A model generated the notes under the pieces. That model searched no databases, was not told the DNA's origin, and saw only the letters and a program-made list of their open reading frames with translations. A DNA stretch of 64,000 bases from an uncultured Candidatus Melainabacteria bacterium (GTDB lineage Bacteria; Cyanobacteriota; Vampirovibrionia; Gastranaerophilales; Gastranaerophilaceae): NCBI GenBank assembly GCA_934754655.1, contig CAKVIC010000006.1, positions 41,732 through 105,731 of the forward strand, in the 5' to 3' direction. The position numbers and the translations under genes were made by a program. This document shows, piece after piece, positions 7,428 through 15,674 of this stretch. Positions within the stretch are counted from its first letter, which is position 1. Every line of letters begins with the position of its first letter.

Positions 7428-9044
7428 TTAAAAATCTAATGTTCTTCCACCACGGCTTAAGGTAACATTTTTTTCATCAATATCTTTTGAATATGTTTTC
7501 ATTTGCGAAGTTTTAGTTGCAGAAACAGCTCTTACATTTGCCCAAGCTCTCAACGCAACAACTTGTTCTTTTTGTGTTGTTGATAAAGGAACTGTATTAA
7601 ATATATTTTTTTCTAAATCTTCAAACAATAACGGTCTATTTTCAAAAAAAGCGTCACACAAAGAAGAAATAATCACTTGTTCAATTTCAGAACCGATGAA
7701 ACCTTCTGTTTTTTCCGCAAGAATACTACATATATTTTTTACTTTAATTATTTCAGATGCAACATCCTTATCTTTTAATCGTTTTTCAAGATGAAGTTTA
7801 AAAATTTCTTTTCGTTCTTCTAAAGTTGGTAAATCGACAAAAAATATTTCATCAAAACGCCCTTTTCTTAATAATTCTGGAGGTAAAGTATTTATATTGT
7901 TGGCAGTTGCAATGACAAAAACTGGCGCTTCTTTTTCCTGCATCCAAGTTAAAAATTGTCCGAAAACCCTTGATGATACTCCGCTATCACTATTACACCC
8001 CAAGCCACTTAATCCTTTTTCTATTTCATCAATCCATAAAATAGATGGAGCAACTGCTTCTGCAGTAGATAGTGCGCGTCGCAAGTTTTCTTCTGAACTT
8101 CCAACAAGACCTGAAAAAACTTTACCAAAATCTAATTTTAAAAGTGGTAATTGCCAAATTGTACTCATTGCTTTTGCCGTCAAGCTTTTACCGCATCCCG
8201 GAACGCCTGTAACCAAAACTCCTTTAGGTGCAGGAATGCAATATTTTTTAGCTTGTTCTGACCAAGAATTGTTACGCTTTAATAGCCATGTTTTTAAATT
8301 TTCCAGTCCACCTATATCATTTATTGAATAATTTGATTTTATAAATTCTAAAATTCCTATTTTTTTGATAACCTGTACCTTTTCTTCTAAAATAATTGGT
8401 AAATCTTTTATTGAAATTTCGCCATCATTTACCATTGCTAATGCAAAAGCACTTTCTGCCTCTTGCAAAGTTAATCCTAAAGCCGCTTTGCAAAGTTTAT
8501 CTTTATCTTCATCATTTAATGATGAAGATTTTACATTTTTATTTTGTATAACCATGTTATTAAATTTTGCACGGATTTCTTCCAATGTTGGTAATGGAAA
8601 ATCATAAATTGTAATTTCTTTTTGCAAACTTTCAGGTATTACAAGCTGTGGAGCAATAAAAAATATTGTTTTTCTAACGTTTCCTAATTTTAATTCTGGA
8701 ATTATATCACGAATTTTTCTAATAACATTGTAATCAGGTACTCTATTATTTACACCAAAATTTGTATGAAAATCATATAAAATAAATACAGAATCCTTAT
8801 CATATTTTCTTATAAATTCTAGCATTTTTGCCGAACAACAAGTATCTGCAATCGGTTTTTGAGTATCAATATTAACCATACCCGCTGATTGAGTCCAAGT
8901 ATAAACTTCTCTTGGATATTTTACTTGCTTTTCATCTTCTACAATTGAGCGAATATGCTTTGTAACTCTATCTTCTTCAAATGTGGTTATGTATATCAAC
9001 GGGAATCTTGCTCTTATAAGATTCGATAATTTGTATGTACTCAT
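7428..9044 (-). CDS. Ycf46-like AAA+ ATPase
   Basis: 538 residues, normal for the family. Residues 1-250 form the family-specific N-terminal region (SNLIRARFPLIYITTFEEDR, later DFPLPTLEEIRAKF). The AAA+ core follows: Walker A GVPGCGKS (280-287), Walker B ILWIDE (Asp339, Glu340), sensor 1 ATANN and arginine finger LLRKGRFD. All catalytic elements are present, so it should hydrolyse ATP. Ycf46 proteins occur in cyanobacteria, plastids and scattered bacteria; their substrate is not settled. Central gene of a minus-strand cluster, 15 nt before the DUF1257-like gene and 32 nt after the radical SAM gene. Confidence 0.88.
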   Translation of the reverse strand: MSTYKLSNLIRARFPLIYITTFEEDRVTKHIRSIVEDEKQVKYPREVYTWTQSAGMVNIDTQKPIADTCCSAKMLEFIRKYDKDSVFILYDFHTNFGVNNRVPDYNVIRKIRDIIPELKLGNVRKTIFFIAPQLVIPESLQKEITIYDFPLPTLEEIRAKFNNMVIQNKNVKSSSLNDEDKDKLCKAALGLTLQEAESAFALAMVNDGEISIKDLPIILEEKVQVIKKIGILEFIKSNYSINDIGGLENLKTWLLKRNNSWSEQAKKYCIPAPKGVLVTGVPGCGKSLTAKAMSTIWQLPLLKLDFGKVFSGLVGSSEENLRRALSTAEAVAPSILWIDEIEKGLSGLGCNSDSGVSSRVFGQFLTWMQEKEAPVFVIATANNINTLPPELLRKGRFDEIFFVDLPTLEERKEIFKLHLEKRLKDKDVASEIIKVKNICSILAEKTEGFIGSEIEQVIISSLCDAFFENRPLLFEDLEKNIFNTVPLSTTQKEQVVALRAWANVRAVSATKTSQMKTYSKDIDEKNVTLSRGGRTLDF

Positions 9045-9076
9045 ACTTTCCTTTCTATTTTTTAAACAATATTTAA

Positions 9077-9673
9077 TTAAGAATTTAATAATTTTTTTAA
9101 CTTTATATTTTTCAATATTTCATCAAAATTACCCATTCCATTCATAAATATTATACCATTATTATCAATATTCAACTCCACCTTGTTAGTGTATTTTTCA
9201 AAGATTGTTTCATTGTATCTATTTGTTAAAAAATGATATTTTTGATTTTTTGAGCCACACCAAGGGCGAGAATAATCTAATTCTTCGATTTTAAATTCAC
9301 CATCTATTAATAAATCAATATTATTTAACAATTTTTTGTGACTTAAATTTTTTTCTAAATTTTCCAATATATCGCCGCTGAAACACAAAACTCCAAGATT
9401 ATGTTGTTTACATGTTTCTGCTATCTCGCCTAATGCTTCTGATTGTTCAAAGGGTTCGCCACCTAAAAAAGTGACTCCTTCTATATTTTTTTGACTTAAA
9501 ATGTCTTTTATAATATCTTTTGTATCATATAAATCTCCCCCACTATGCGACCAAGTATGTGTTGCTTGACAACCTTTGCAGTGACGAGAACAGCCTTGGA
9601 CCCATATACAATATCGAGTTTGTGGACCTTCAACTTTGGTATGTTTTAAAATTTTAAACACTCTTAATTTCAT
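9077..9673 (-). CDS. Radical SAM 4Fe-4S protein (NrdG/activase-like)
   Basis: 198 residues. The radical SAM cluster motif CxxxCxxC is CSRHCKGC (Cys28, 32, 35), and FLGGEPFEQ supplies the SAM-binding GGEP motif. The length and the tight N-terminus (RYCIWVQGC) resemble NrdG-type activases and other short radical SAM proteins. The window does contain an anaerobic ribonucleotide reductase (38554-40842), but 29 kb away, so this member more likely serves the Ycf46 cluster, where short radical SAM genes recur in other genomes (recalled, not checked). Its start overlaps the end of the HhH gene by 4 nt, indicating translational coupling. Confidence 0.85.
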   Translation of the reverse strand: MKLRVFKILKHTKVEGPQTRYCIWVQGCSRHCKGCQATHTWSHSGGDLYDTKDIIKDILSQKNIEGVTFLGGEPFEQSEALGEIAETCKQHNLGVLCFSGDILENLEKNLSHKKLLNNIDLLIDGEFKIEELDYSRPWCGSKNQKYHFLTNRYNETIFEKYTNKVELNIDNNGIIFMNGMGNFDEILKNIKLKKLLNS

Positions 9674-10536
9674 AAATCAATTTGTCTTTCTTTTTTTAAA
9701 CTGATTTTAATATTACCTTGCATTTTATTTATACAAATTAAATTTTTTAACCGTTCTTGCTTTCTAGATTCGATTTTTAAATATTCAAAAAATTCGTCTA
9801 TATTTTTAAATCCACCAATTTCTTCACGTTTTTTTATTGCTCTTTTTGATAAAACAATACTAATTCCGGGAAGTTCAGTCATTTCAATTTCAGAACAATT
9901 ATTAATATCAATTTTATTTTTTTGATTTATTGCCGTATGTTGTTCTTTCGAAGGATTAAAATTTGAATTTTTTAACTGTTGTTTTAAACAGTCTATTTCA
10001 TAAAGTCCGCATAGCTCAAGTAATCTTTTATATGATGTATTGTAATCATAGGTACTACAAAACAAATTCCAAATTTCATCTACAGAATAAATTTTAGATT
10101 TAGTTATTATAAATGTATTATAAAATTCCGATTCATTATCCACTTTTTCTGTACCAATAATTATTTTATCATTTGTCAATTTTAATGAGCAATATTTATT
10201 TGAAATTCGCAAATCTCGCCATATATCGTTAAAAGGAGATAAAAAGATTTTTACGTTATTTAAAGCTTTTATGCGTAGTTCTTTTTGTGATTGTTGAATA
10301 TAAGTTGGATTATTGATGGATAAATCACTAAAGCTTGAATAATCCCCTTTTAATGAACCTTGACTTGTATCCCAATATTTAAAAAGAGTTCGGTTTTCAT
10401 TATAATTGAAACTAATATATAAACTCAAAAAAGTTGCGATTGCAAGATGTCCTAAAATTGGCATATTAGGGGAACTAATAATACAAAATAAAAACACAAT
10501 TATAAAAACAATTATAAAAATTAGTGGCTTATCCAT
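9670..10536 (-). CDS. Membrane-anchored helix-hairpin-helix protein
   Basis: 288 residues. Two hydrophobic segments at the N-terminus (about 4-22 and 26-43) anchor it in the membrane. A middle region of about 150 residues is not recognised. Near 210-255 a ComEA-type helix-hairpin-helix motif is visible (DINNCSEIEMTELPGISIVL and GGFKNIDEF). Such HhH units bind DNA or mediate protein contacts. It is the first gene of the minus-strand cluster and overlaps the radical SAM gene by 4 nt. The link between a membrane HhH protein, a radical SAM enzyme and a Ycf46-like ATPase is unexplained. Confidence 0.7.
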   Translation of the reverse strand: MDKPLIFIIVFIIVFLFCIISSPNMPILGHLAIATFLSLYISFNYNENRTLFKYWDTSQGSLKGDYSSFSDLSINNPTYIQQSQKELRIKALNNVKIFLSPFNDIWRDLRISNKYCSLKLTNDKIIIGTEKVDNESEFYNTFIITKSKIYSVDEIWNLFCSTYDYNTSYKRLLELCGLYEIDCLKQQLKNSNFNPSKEQHTAINQKNKIDINNCSEIEMTELPGISIVLSKRAIKKREEIGGFKNIDEFFEYLKIESRKQERLKNLICINKMQGNIKISLKKERQIDL

Positions 10537-10582
10537 GTATTAATTATATTTAAACATTTTAATATTTTCATACTCTATAATT

Positions 10583-11353
10583 ATGAATTTAGAATTTACT
10601 GATAAAAAATATTTATTCCCCTCTTGCATTTTATTTTTTTTCGTGCAAAAATTGAGTATGGAAATAAAGTGTAAAACATACCCTAAATATACATTTAGAC
10701 ATCGACATTGGTCGGAAGCCAATTTTGGACGTAGCAAGGACAAATTGAAACAGAGTTCGGTGTGCGTGCGAGAAATTAACGAGGGTGTGTGTGAAAATAA
10801 AGACAAGTTTGAAAAGAAATCGGTTGAGAATGCAAATTCTGCCGGTTTTTTGAGTTTTAGAGCCAATCGCTTTGATAGGTATTGTAAAAATATTAATCAT
10901 ACTTTTGAACACAAAGTTATTTATGCAAAAATTGAAAAAGAACTTTTTGGTAAATGTTCTATTAATAGCATTACACACGATTTAGATAAAATGATTTTAT
11001 ATTTGTTTGGATTTTCGCATAAATTTGTTTCAAAATTCCACAGAAAACATTCTGAACATCATTTTGAAAGTGGCAAAAATATGAATTTAAAAAGTATGCT
11101 TTGTGATAATATAGCGTCATCACCAGTATTTAAGCCTGAAAAAAAATATAATTTGCGTGATTTTTATAAAATAAGTAACGAACTTAAGCAAGTTAAAGGG
11201 TTCGGTGATTTGCTTGAAGAATATAATTATGGCGAATCTCTTGATTATGATAAAATCAAATCTTCTAGCAACAAAATTAATAATATTAAAAAAATTGCAG
11301 AAGTTTTGACAACTCCGATAGCATTGATTTTTAACGCTTTTACAATCAACTAA
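10583..11353 (+). CDS. DUF5662-like (HD-type) protein with atypical N-terminal region
   Basis: 256 residues. From about residue 105 the pattern NHTFEHKVIYAKIEKELFGK, then THDLDK and FHRKHSEHH resembles DUF5662 proteins, which have conserved His/Asp residues of HD-hydrolase appearance. The first 100 residues are Lys/Asn/Ser-rich, contain more G+C than the rest, and may be repeat-derived. The start is uncertain: the ATG at 10583 sits only 3 nt after a TATAAT-like box (10574-10579), so the next ATG at 10658 is a real alternative. The end overlaps the convergent YjbQ gene by 8 nt. Function unknown. Confidence 0.5.
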   Translation: MNLEFTDKKYLFPSCILFFFVQKLSMEIKCKTYPKYTFRHRHWSEANFGRSKDKLKQSSVCVREINEGVCENKDKFEKKSVENANSAGFLSFRANRFDRYCKNINHTFEHKVIYAKIEKELFGKCSINSITHDLDKMILYLFGFSHKFVSKFHRKHSEHHFESGKNMNLKSMLCDNIASSPVFKPEKKYNLRDFYKISNELKQVKGFGDLLEEYNYGESLDYDKIKSSSNKINNIKKIAEVLTTPIALIFNAFTIN

Positions 11354-11762
11354 TTATTTGAACATTTATTGTTCTAGAACGTTGCTTATTGTCAAAATCA
11401 AGCAAAATAATTTGTTGCCAAGTTCCTAAGCTTAAAATTCCATCAATTAATGAGATACAAACAGAAGTTCCTACAAGCGCTGAACGCACGTGTGCATAGC
11501 CATTACCATCATGCCAAATTTCATCATGATGATATTCTTTTCCGGTTGGTGCAAGTATTTCCAAAGCTTCTTGTAAATCTTGTATTAATCCGTTTTCGTA
11601 TTCAATTGTAGTTATCGCAGAAGTACTGCTTTGTACCGATACGCATACAAATGCGTCGCGCAATTCGTGTTTATAAACACAATTTTGTACATGTTTTGTA
11701 ATATCGATTATATCAGTATTTCCTTCGGTGTTTATGTTAAACTTTTCATTAATAATAGTCAT
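11346..11762 (-). CDS. YjbQ/UPF0047 family protein
   Basis: 138 residues, the usual length. Family signature residues are clear: HDEIWHDGNGYAHVRSALVG, then LGTWQQI and a final DNKQRSRTINVQ segment. YjbQ proteins form trimers, and some have weak thiamine-phosphate synthase activity when overexpressed; the physiological role is open. Last gene of the punA-rqcP-yqaA-yjbQ operon, 2 nt after the YqaA-like gene. Confidence 0.92.
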   Translation of the reverse strand: MTIINEKFNINTEGNTDIIDITKHVQNCVYKHELRDAFVCVSVQSSTSAITTIEYENGLIQDLQEALEILAPTGKEYHHDEIWHDGNGYAHVRSALVGTSVCISLIDGILSLGTWQQIILLDFDNKQRSRTINVQIIS

Positions 11763-11764
11763 TT

Positions 11765-12346
11765 TTACTCACTCTTTTTAATAAAACTATGTCTTTTTTT
11801 GTAAACGATAATACAAAATATTATAATTAAAATACTGACTGCTGCGATTACCAGTTCTATGTATTGTTTTACAGCCGCGCCAAAAAACATTAAAACAAGG
11901 CTGACTAAATAAAATCTTGCCCCACGACCTAAAACGCTTACAAAAAAGAATTTCCAAAAATTCATTTCCAAAATTCCGCTACCTATTGTAAAAATTTTGT
12001 ATGGAATAGGTGTGAATGCTGAGAAAAATACAGCAAAAGAGCCATATTCTTGATAAAGTTTTTCAACCGCATCAAGTTTATCAGCATTTTTTCTGAATAA
12101 AAAATTAAAAACCGGACGTCCGCCAAACAATCCGATAAAATAACCAATTGCACCGCCTAGCGCAGATGCCAATGTACAAATAGTTGCATAATATAACGCT
12201 TTTTCGGGTTTGGCTAAATCCATTGCAATAAGCAAAAAATCAGGTGGCGGAATTAGAAAAAAACTTTCAATGCAAGAATTTAGTGCTAATCCTTGCACTC
12301 CCATTGCTTGAAACCAATTATTCATATTTACAAATATTTCGTGCAT
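11765..12346 (-). CDS. YqaA/DedA-type membrane protein (VTT domain)
   Basis: 193 residues with four to five hydrophobic segments. The SNARE-associated/VTT pattern is seen: SFFLIPPPDFLLIAMDLAKP, GAIGYFIGLFGGRP, FSAFTPIPYKIFTIGSGI and a Gly-Arg-Gly-Ala-Arg stretch near 140. DedA-superfamily proteins act in the inner membrane in lipid transport and envelope homeostasis. AGGA precedes the ATG by about 7 nt. Third gene of the operon. Confidence 0.9.
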   Translation of the reverse strand: MHEIFVNMNNWFQAMGVQGLALNSCIESFFLIPPPDFLLIAMDLAKPEKALYYATICTLASALGGAIGYFIGLFGGRPVFNFLFRKNADKLDAVEKLYQEYGSFAVFFSAFTPIPYKIFTIGSGILEMNFWKFFFVSVLGRGARFYLVSLVLMFFGAAVKQYIELVIAAVSILIIIFCIIVYKKRHSFIKKSE

Positions 12347-12354
12347 ATAAAATC

Positions 12355-12600
12355 CTATTCTATTATTTTATAAAGTTCTGTTGCGCCTTGTATGCTTACA
12401 TTTCCGGTTGGAATAATGAGTACTTCAAATTTTTCAGTGCGATTTGCGTACTCAATTTCAATAATATCTCCGACTTTCAATTGTTTTGCTGGCTTTGCAA
12501 CATTACCATTCACTGTAACTCTTCCCATTTCTGAAACTGAATTTGCAACAGTACGTCTTTTAATTAATCTTGAAACTTTTAAAAATTTATCTAATCGCAT
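12355..12600 (-). CDS. rqcP: RqcP-like S4 RNA-binding protein
   Basis: 81 residues, nearly all an S4 domain: RLDKFLKVSRLIKRRT, GRVTVNGNVAKPAKQLKVGD. This matches the RqcP (YabO) group, which works with RqcH in ribosome-associated quality control by supporting alanine tailing of stalled nascent chains. The Hsp15-like group is the alternative, but the short length and the ending favour RqcP. Lies between punA and the YqaA-like gene. Confidence 0.82.
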   Translation of the reverse strand: MRLDKFLKVSRLIKRRTVANSVSEMGRVTVNGNVAKPAKQLKVGDIIEIEYANRTEKFEVLIIPTGNVSIQGATELYKIIE

Positions 12601-12627
12601 AGCTATTCTTTTTCGACCTTTTTTAGA

Positions 12628-13446
12628 TTAAAGATTTTTTATAATTTCTTTCACTAAAATTTTGAATCTGTCTTTTACAATATTTGCGGCATGAATTACA
12701 TCCGCGTGAGAAAGTGAAATTGTGCTAACACCTGCGGCTGAGTTGCAAATACAGCTTATTCCAATAACATCCATTCCTGCCCATTTTGCAACAATTGCTT
12801 CTGGAACAGTTGACATTCCGACAGCATCAGCTCCTATTATTCTTGCCATTTTAACTTCAGCAGGTGTTTCGTAAGATGGACCTGTTAGCGCCATGTAAAC
12901 ACCTTCTTGCAAATCAATTCCAATTTTTGAAGCGATTTTTTTTGTCATATCGATAAGTTCAGAACTATAAACTTCGCTCATATCAGAAAAACGTTCACCC
13001 ATTGAATCATCATTTTTTCCAATTAATGGATTGATGTTCATGTGATTAATATGGTCAGTGATAAGCATTAAATCTGACGGATTAAAAGCAGGATTTACTC
13101 CGCCTGCTGCGTTGGTAAGAATCACTGTTTTAACGCCTAATTTTTTCATAATTTTTATCGGCAAAACAACTTTTTGAATAGAATGACCTTCGTAATAGTG
13201 AAAACGACCTTGCATCATAACAACTTTTTTGTTGTTAATTTCTGCAAAAACAAGGCGTCCTTTGTGACCGGAAACGGTTGATTCTTCAAAATCCGGAATC
13301 TCGCCATAAGGGATAGCTAAAGAACAATATTCGTCAGCAAGTTCTCCTAAACCAGAACCTAAGACAATACCAATTTCTGGAATAAAATCTTTGCCTAATT
13401 TATTATCTAATTCTTTCCTTATAAAATTTGTCGTTCTTTCAAACAT
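12628..13446 (-). CDS. punA: Purine nucleoside phosphorylase
   Basis: 272 residues of the trimeric PNP family: phosphate-site GLGELADEY after the GSG, SGHKGRLVFAE, QGRFHYYEGH, LTNAAGGVN, and the base-binding stretch LTGPSYETPAEVKM. Catalyses phosphorolysis of inosine and guanosine (and deoxy forms) in purine salvage. First gene of a four-gene operon with its own promoter; GGAG lies 7 nt before the ATG. Confidence 0.95.
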   Translation of the reverse strand: MFERTTNFIRKELDNKLGKDFIPEIGIVLGSGLGELADEYCSLAIPYGEIPDFEESTVSGHKGRLVFAEINNKKVVMMQGRFHYYEGHSIQKVVLPIKIMKKLGVKTVILTNAAGGVNPAFNPSDLMLITDHINHMNINPLIGKNDDSMGERFSDMSEVYSSELIDMTKKIASKIGIDLQEGVYMALTGPSYETPAEVKMARIIGADAVGMSTVPEAIVAKWAGMDVIGISCICNSAAGVSTISLSHADVIHAANIVKDRFKILVKEIIKNL

Positions 13447-13487
13447 GTTTATCTCCTAAACACAACCCCACGTTTTCATCGCATGTA

Positions 13488-13516
13488 ATTGTACAATAAA
13501 TTAACCCTTTTTTCAA
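13488..13516 (-). promoter_or_regulatory. Promoter of the punA operon
   Basis: On the minus strand TTGAAA (13516-13511), a 17-bp spacer and TACAAT (13493-13488). It is followed by about 40 nt of leader before the punA ATG. Confidence 0.75.
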
Positions 13517-13587
13517 GGATTATTATTTTTATAATGCGAGAGAGTTAATTTAATGTTTTTCATTAAAAGAATTGATATATTTTAAAT

Positions 13588-13912
13588 TTATTTCAGGATT
13601 TGATAAGTTAACTAGGGTTAATTCTGGTAGATTACTTGCTGGCGTAAAGGTTTAACGTCGGCAAGATGCTGAAACGAGTGGTTCATGACAATATTCATTC
13701 TCGTCGTTCGTTCGGTTTATTTTTCCTGTCATCCTGAATTTATTTCAGGATCTGACTAGTGAACTGGGGAGAATTTCGGTCGATTGTTTGCTTAACGCAA
13801 GGTTCAACACTGGTAAGATGCTGAAACGAGTTCAGCATGACAAAAAAACACAATTTGCGCAAAGGTTTTGCATTAATGAGATGCTGAAATGAGTGGTTCA
13901 TGACAAATTGTT
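13588..13912. repeat. Cluster of three dispersed palindromic repeat units
   Basis: Three related units (about 13588-13695, 13727-13850, 13855-13912). Each contains parts of the theme TCCTGAATTTATTTCAGGA (a hairpin), a GTGAACTGGGG word, a CTTGCTTGGCGCAAAG-like word, and GATGCTGAAACGAGT with TTCAGCATGACA (a second hairpin). The hairpins TCCTGAA/TTCAGGA and TGCTGAA/TTCAGCA make this a REP-like family. Further copies lie at 14679-14905 and 15568-15645. No gene is seen here. Confidence 0.8.
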
Positions 13913-13999
13913 TCATTTTAAGTCCGTGTCTTGGATTTGCTCCGCGCGCCCGTACCCGCCATCGGCGGGGCGGGAGTTTCGCCTTAGTGGCTTCACCAC

Positions 14000-14024
14000 A
14001 GTCGGCTCAATCTGTTCGCTATCC
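14000..14024. repeat. 25-bp dispersed repeat word, second copy
   Basis: Identical to 5182-5206. It lies in a G+C-richer stretch (13930-14060) with a short hairpin (CCCGCC/GGCGGG near 13957-13973) directly before the truncated glycine-zipper gene. Confidence 0.75.
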
Positions 14025-14060
14025 GGAATTCATTTCATTCATTCCGTCCGCAAATCCGCT

Positions 14061-14306
14061 AAAGCAATTGTAACGATTTTTTCTCTTGGCACAATTGAAG
14101 GCATTGATATTTTATCAGATATTGCAAATGGTGAAAACTTTTTCAAAACAACTGCAAAATCAGCAACAAATCTTTTAGGTTCAATTACATTATCAGGTTA
14201 CGGTGGAGCTATTGGTTCTAAAATGTTTGGTATTACAGGCTCTATGTTAGGAACAGGTATTGGAAACTTAGCAAATAATAAACTTAATAATATATTGTTT
14301 AATTAA
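14061..14306 (+). pseudogene. Truncated glycine-zipper protein gene, copy 1
   Basis: The last 80 codons read like a glycine-zipper membrane protein: GTIEGIDILSDIANGENFF, ATNLLGSITLSGYGGAIGSK, GSMLGTGIGNLANNK. The open frame continues upstream to 13893, but that part is repeat DNA, so the true 5' end is missing. It is the twin of 14941-15194. The 3' end overlaps the convergent pseudogene at 14303-14622 by 4 nt, the same arrangement as in the second copy. Confidence 0.6.
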
Positions 14307-14622
14307 TAATTTTTAATATAAATATATGTTGATTCAAATGCTTCAGAACTTTCTTTGGGGACAAATTTACGTACTGCGTTCATTGTATCTAGTGCATCTT
14401 TTATTGACATGTCATTCCAAATAACATAATCTGTTATTCGCTCAAGCCACCATGAAGTTACTGACCCTCTATCTCTATACATTTTTCAGCCATATTATAA
14501 AACTCTTGATTGACTTTTTTGAACGCTAATTGGTTGTTAGAAATGCTAGTTTGCTCGCTGGCGTTACGTTTTGTGCTATATATGTTTTGATTTTTTATTG
14601 CAGGATTAAACCCAATTTTCAT
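14303..14622 (-). pseudogene. Frameshifted paralogue of the 15191-15514 gene
   Basis: The minus strand from the ATG at 14622 reads MKIGFNPAIKNQN, then SISNNQLAFKKVNQEFYNMA, almost identical to the intact gene. A run of A that has six bases there has five here, so the frame shifts after MAEK and meets a stop within a few codons. In the shifted frame about 60 homologous codons continue (WNDMSIKDALDTMNAVRKF) to the TAA at 14303. This is slippage-type inactivation of a duplicate. A family-type GAGGGGTG ribosome site is retained. Confidence 0.8.
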
Positions 14623-14678
14623 TAATACACCCCTCGTTTAGTTTTTTCTATAAAAGAATTATATCATGAAAAGTTTAA

Positions 14679-14905
14679 AATAAATAGATTACTTGCTTGG
14701 CGCAAAGTTCAACGCCGGTGAGATGCTGAAACAAGTTCAGCATGACAAAAAACACGTCCGCAAATCCACGGTTTATTTTTCCTGTCATCCTGAATTTATT
14801 TCAGGATCTGACTAGTGAACTGGGGTTAATATAAGTAAGAAGCTTGATTAATGCAAAGTTCAACGTCGGTAAGATGCTGAAACAAGTGACTCATGACAAA
14901 TAACA
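14679..14905. repeat. Dispersed palindromic repeats between the two module copies
   Basis: Two adjacent units of the family at 13588-13912: a CTTGCTTGGCGCAAAGTTC unit with GATGCTGAAACAAGTTCAGC, and a unit with GTCATCCTGAATTTATTTCA that matches 13731-13780 closely. They separate the two copies of the duplicated gene module. Confidence 0.8.
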
Positions 14906-14940
14906 AATAATTTTAACAAATAAAATACATCAGCAAATCC

Positions 14941-15194
14941 GCGGAAGCAATTGTAAATTAGGTGTTTTAGCTCTTGGCGCAGTTGAAGGCATTGATATTT
15001 TATCAAATGTTGCTAATGGCGAAAATATTTTTGAAACAACAGCAAAATCTGCAACAAATCTTTTAGGCTCAATTACATTATCAGGTTATTGTGGTGCGCT
15101 TGGTTCAAAAATGTTTGGAGTTACCGGTTCCATGATAGGAACAGGTATTGGAAATCTTGCTAATAGTAAATTTAACAACATGTTATTTGATTAG
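14941..15194 (+). pseudogene. Truncated glycine-zipper protein gene, copy 2
   Basis: Reads GVLALGAVEGIDILSNVANG, then ATNLLGSITLSGYCGALGSK and GSMIGTGIGNLANSK, ending at the TAG at 15192-15194. Clearly homologous to 14061-14306 at an offset of about 882 bp. No ATG, GTG or TTG start remains in frame; upstream sequence is repeat DNA. The same short word (AAATCCGC then AAGCAATTGTAA) precedes both copies, so truncation came before duplication. Confidence 0.6.
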
Positions 15195-15514
15195 AGATTT
15201 TTATAGTATTTGCATTTAAAATTATAAACATCAAGACTATTTTTATTTGTAAATTTTTTTATTGCTTGAATTGTATCAATTGCATCTTGTTTTGATATTT
15301 TTTTAGCAAAAACAACGTCAAACGAAAATAAATCATACCATTCTGTACTAATATTTCCTCTATTTTTATACATTTTTTCAGCCATATCATAAAACTCTTG
15401 ATTAACTTTTTTGAACGCAAGCTGGTTATTAGAAATGTTAGTATGCTCGCTGACGTTGCGTTTTGCGCTATACATGTTTTGATTTTTTATTGCAGGATTA
15501 AACCCAATTTTCAT
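15191..15514 (-). CDS. Small lineage-specific protein with the N-terminal leader
   Basis: 107 residues, not recognised. The N-terminus MKIGFNPAIKNQNMYSAKRN followed by ISNNQLAFKK belongs to the recurrent Asn-rich leader described in the findings. The rest (residues 40-107) is a compact Lys-rich domain with FSFDVVFAKKISKQDAIDTI. The ribosome site GAGGGGTG lies about 7 nt before the ATG. Its frameshifted duplicate is at 14303-14622. It overlaps the end of the convergent glycine-zipper remnant. Confidence 0.65.
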   Translation of the reverse strand: MKIGFNPAIKNQNMYSAKRNVSEHTNISNNQLAFKKVNQEFYDMAEKMYKNRGNISTEWYDLFSFDVVFAKKISKQDAIDTIQAIKKFTNKNSLDVYNFKCKYYKNL

Positions 15515-15567
15515 TAATACACCCCTCGTTTGTTTTTTTAATACAAAAATTATAGCATAAAAAGGTT

Positions 15568-15645
15568 AAAATAAATAGATTGTTTGCTTGGCGCAAAGGT
15601 TAACGTTTAGCGTTGGTTAGATATTGAATTGGGTATGTCATGACT
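15568..15645. repeat. Diverged copy of the dispersed repeat
   Basis: Contains AATAAATAGATTGTTTGCTT then GGCGCAAAGG, GTTAGATATTGAATTGGG and GTCATGAC, a degraded version of the units at 13588-13912 and 14679-14905. Confidence 0.6.
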
Positions 15646-15674
15646 TTTTTGTTTAATTGTGTTACGCTAGTTTT

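Noticed and set aside
13893..14060. 5' part of the frame leading into the first glycine-zipper copy
   Set aside because: This part is dispersed repeat sequence; only the last 80 codons look like protein.
13588..15645. CRISPR array
   Set aside because: Repeats are irregular in length and spacing, palindromic, and no cas genes are present.
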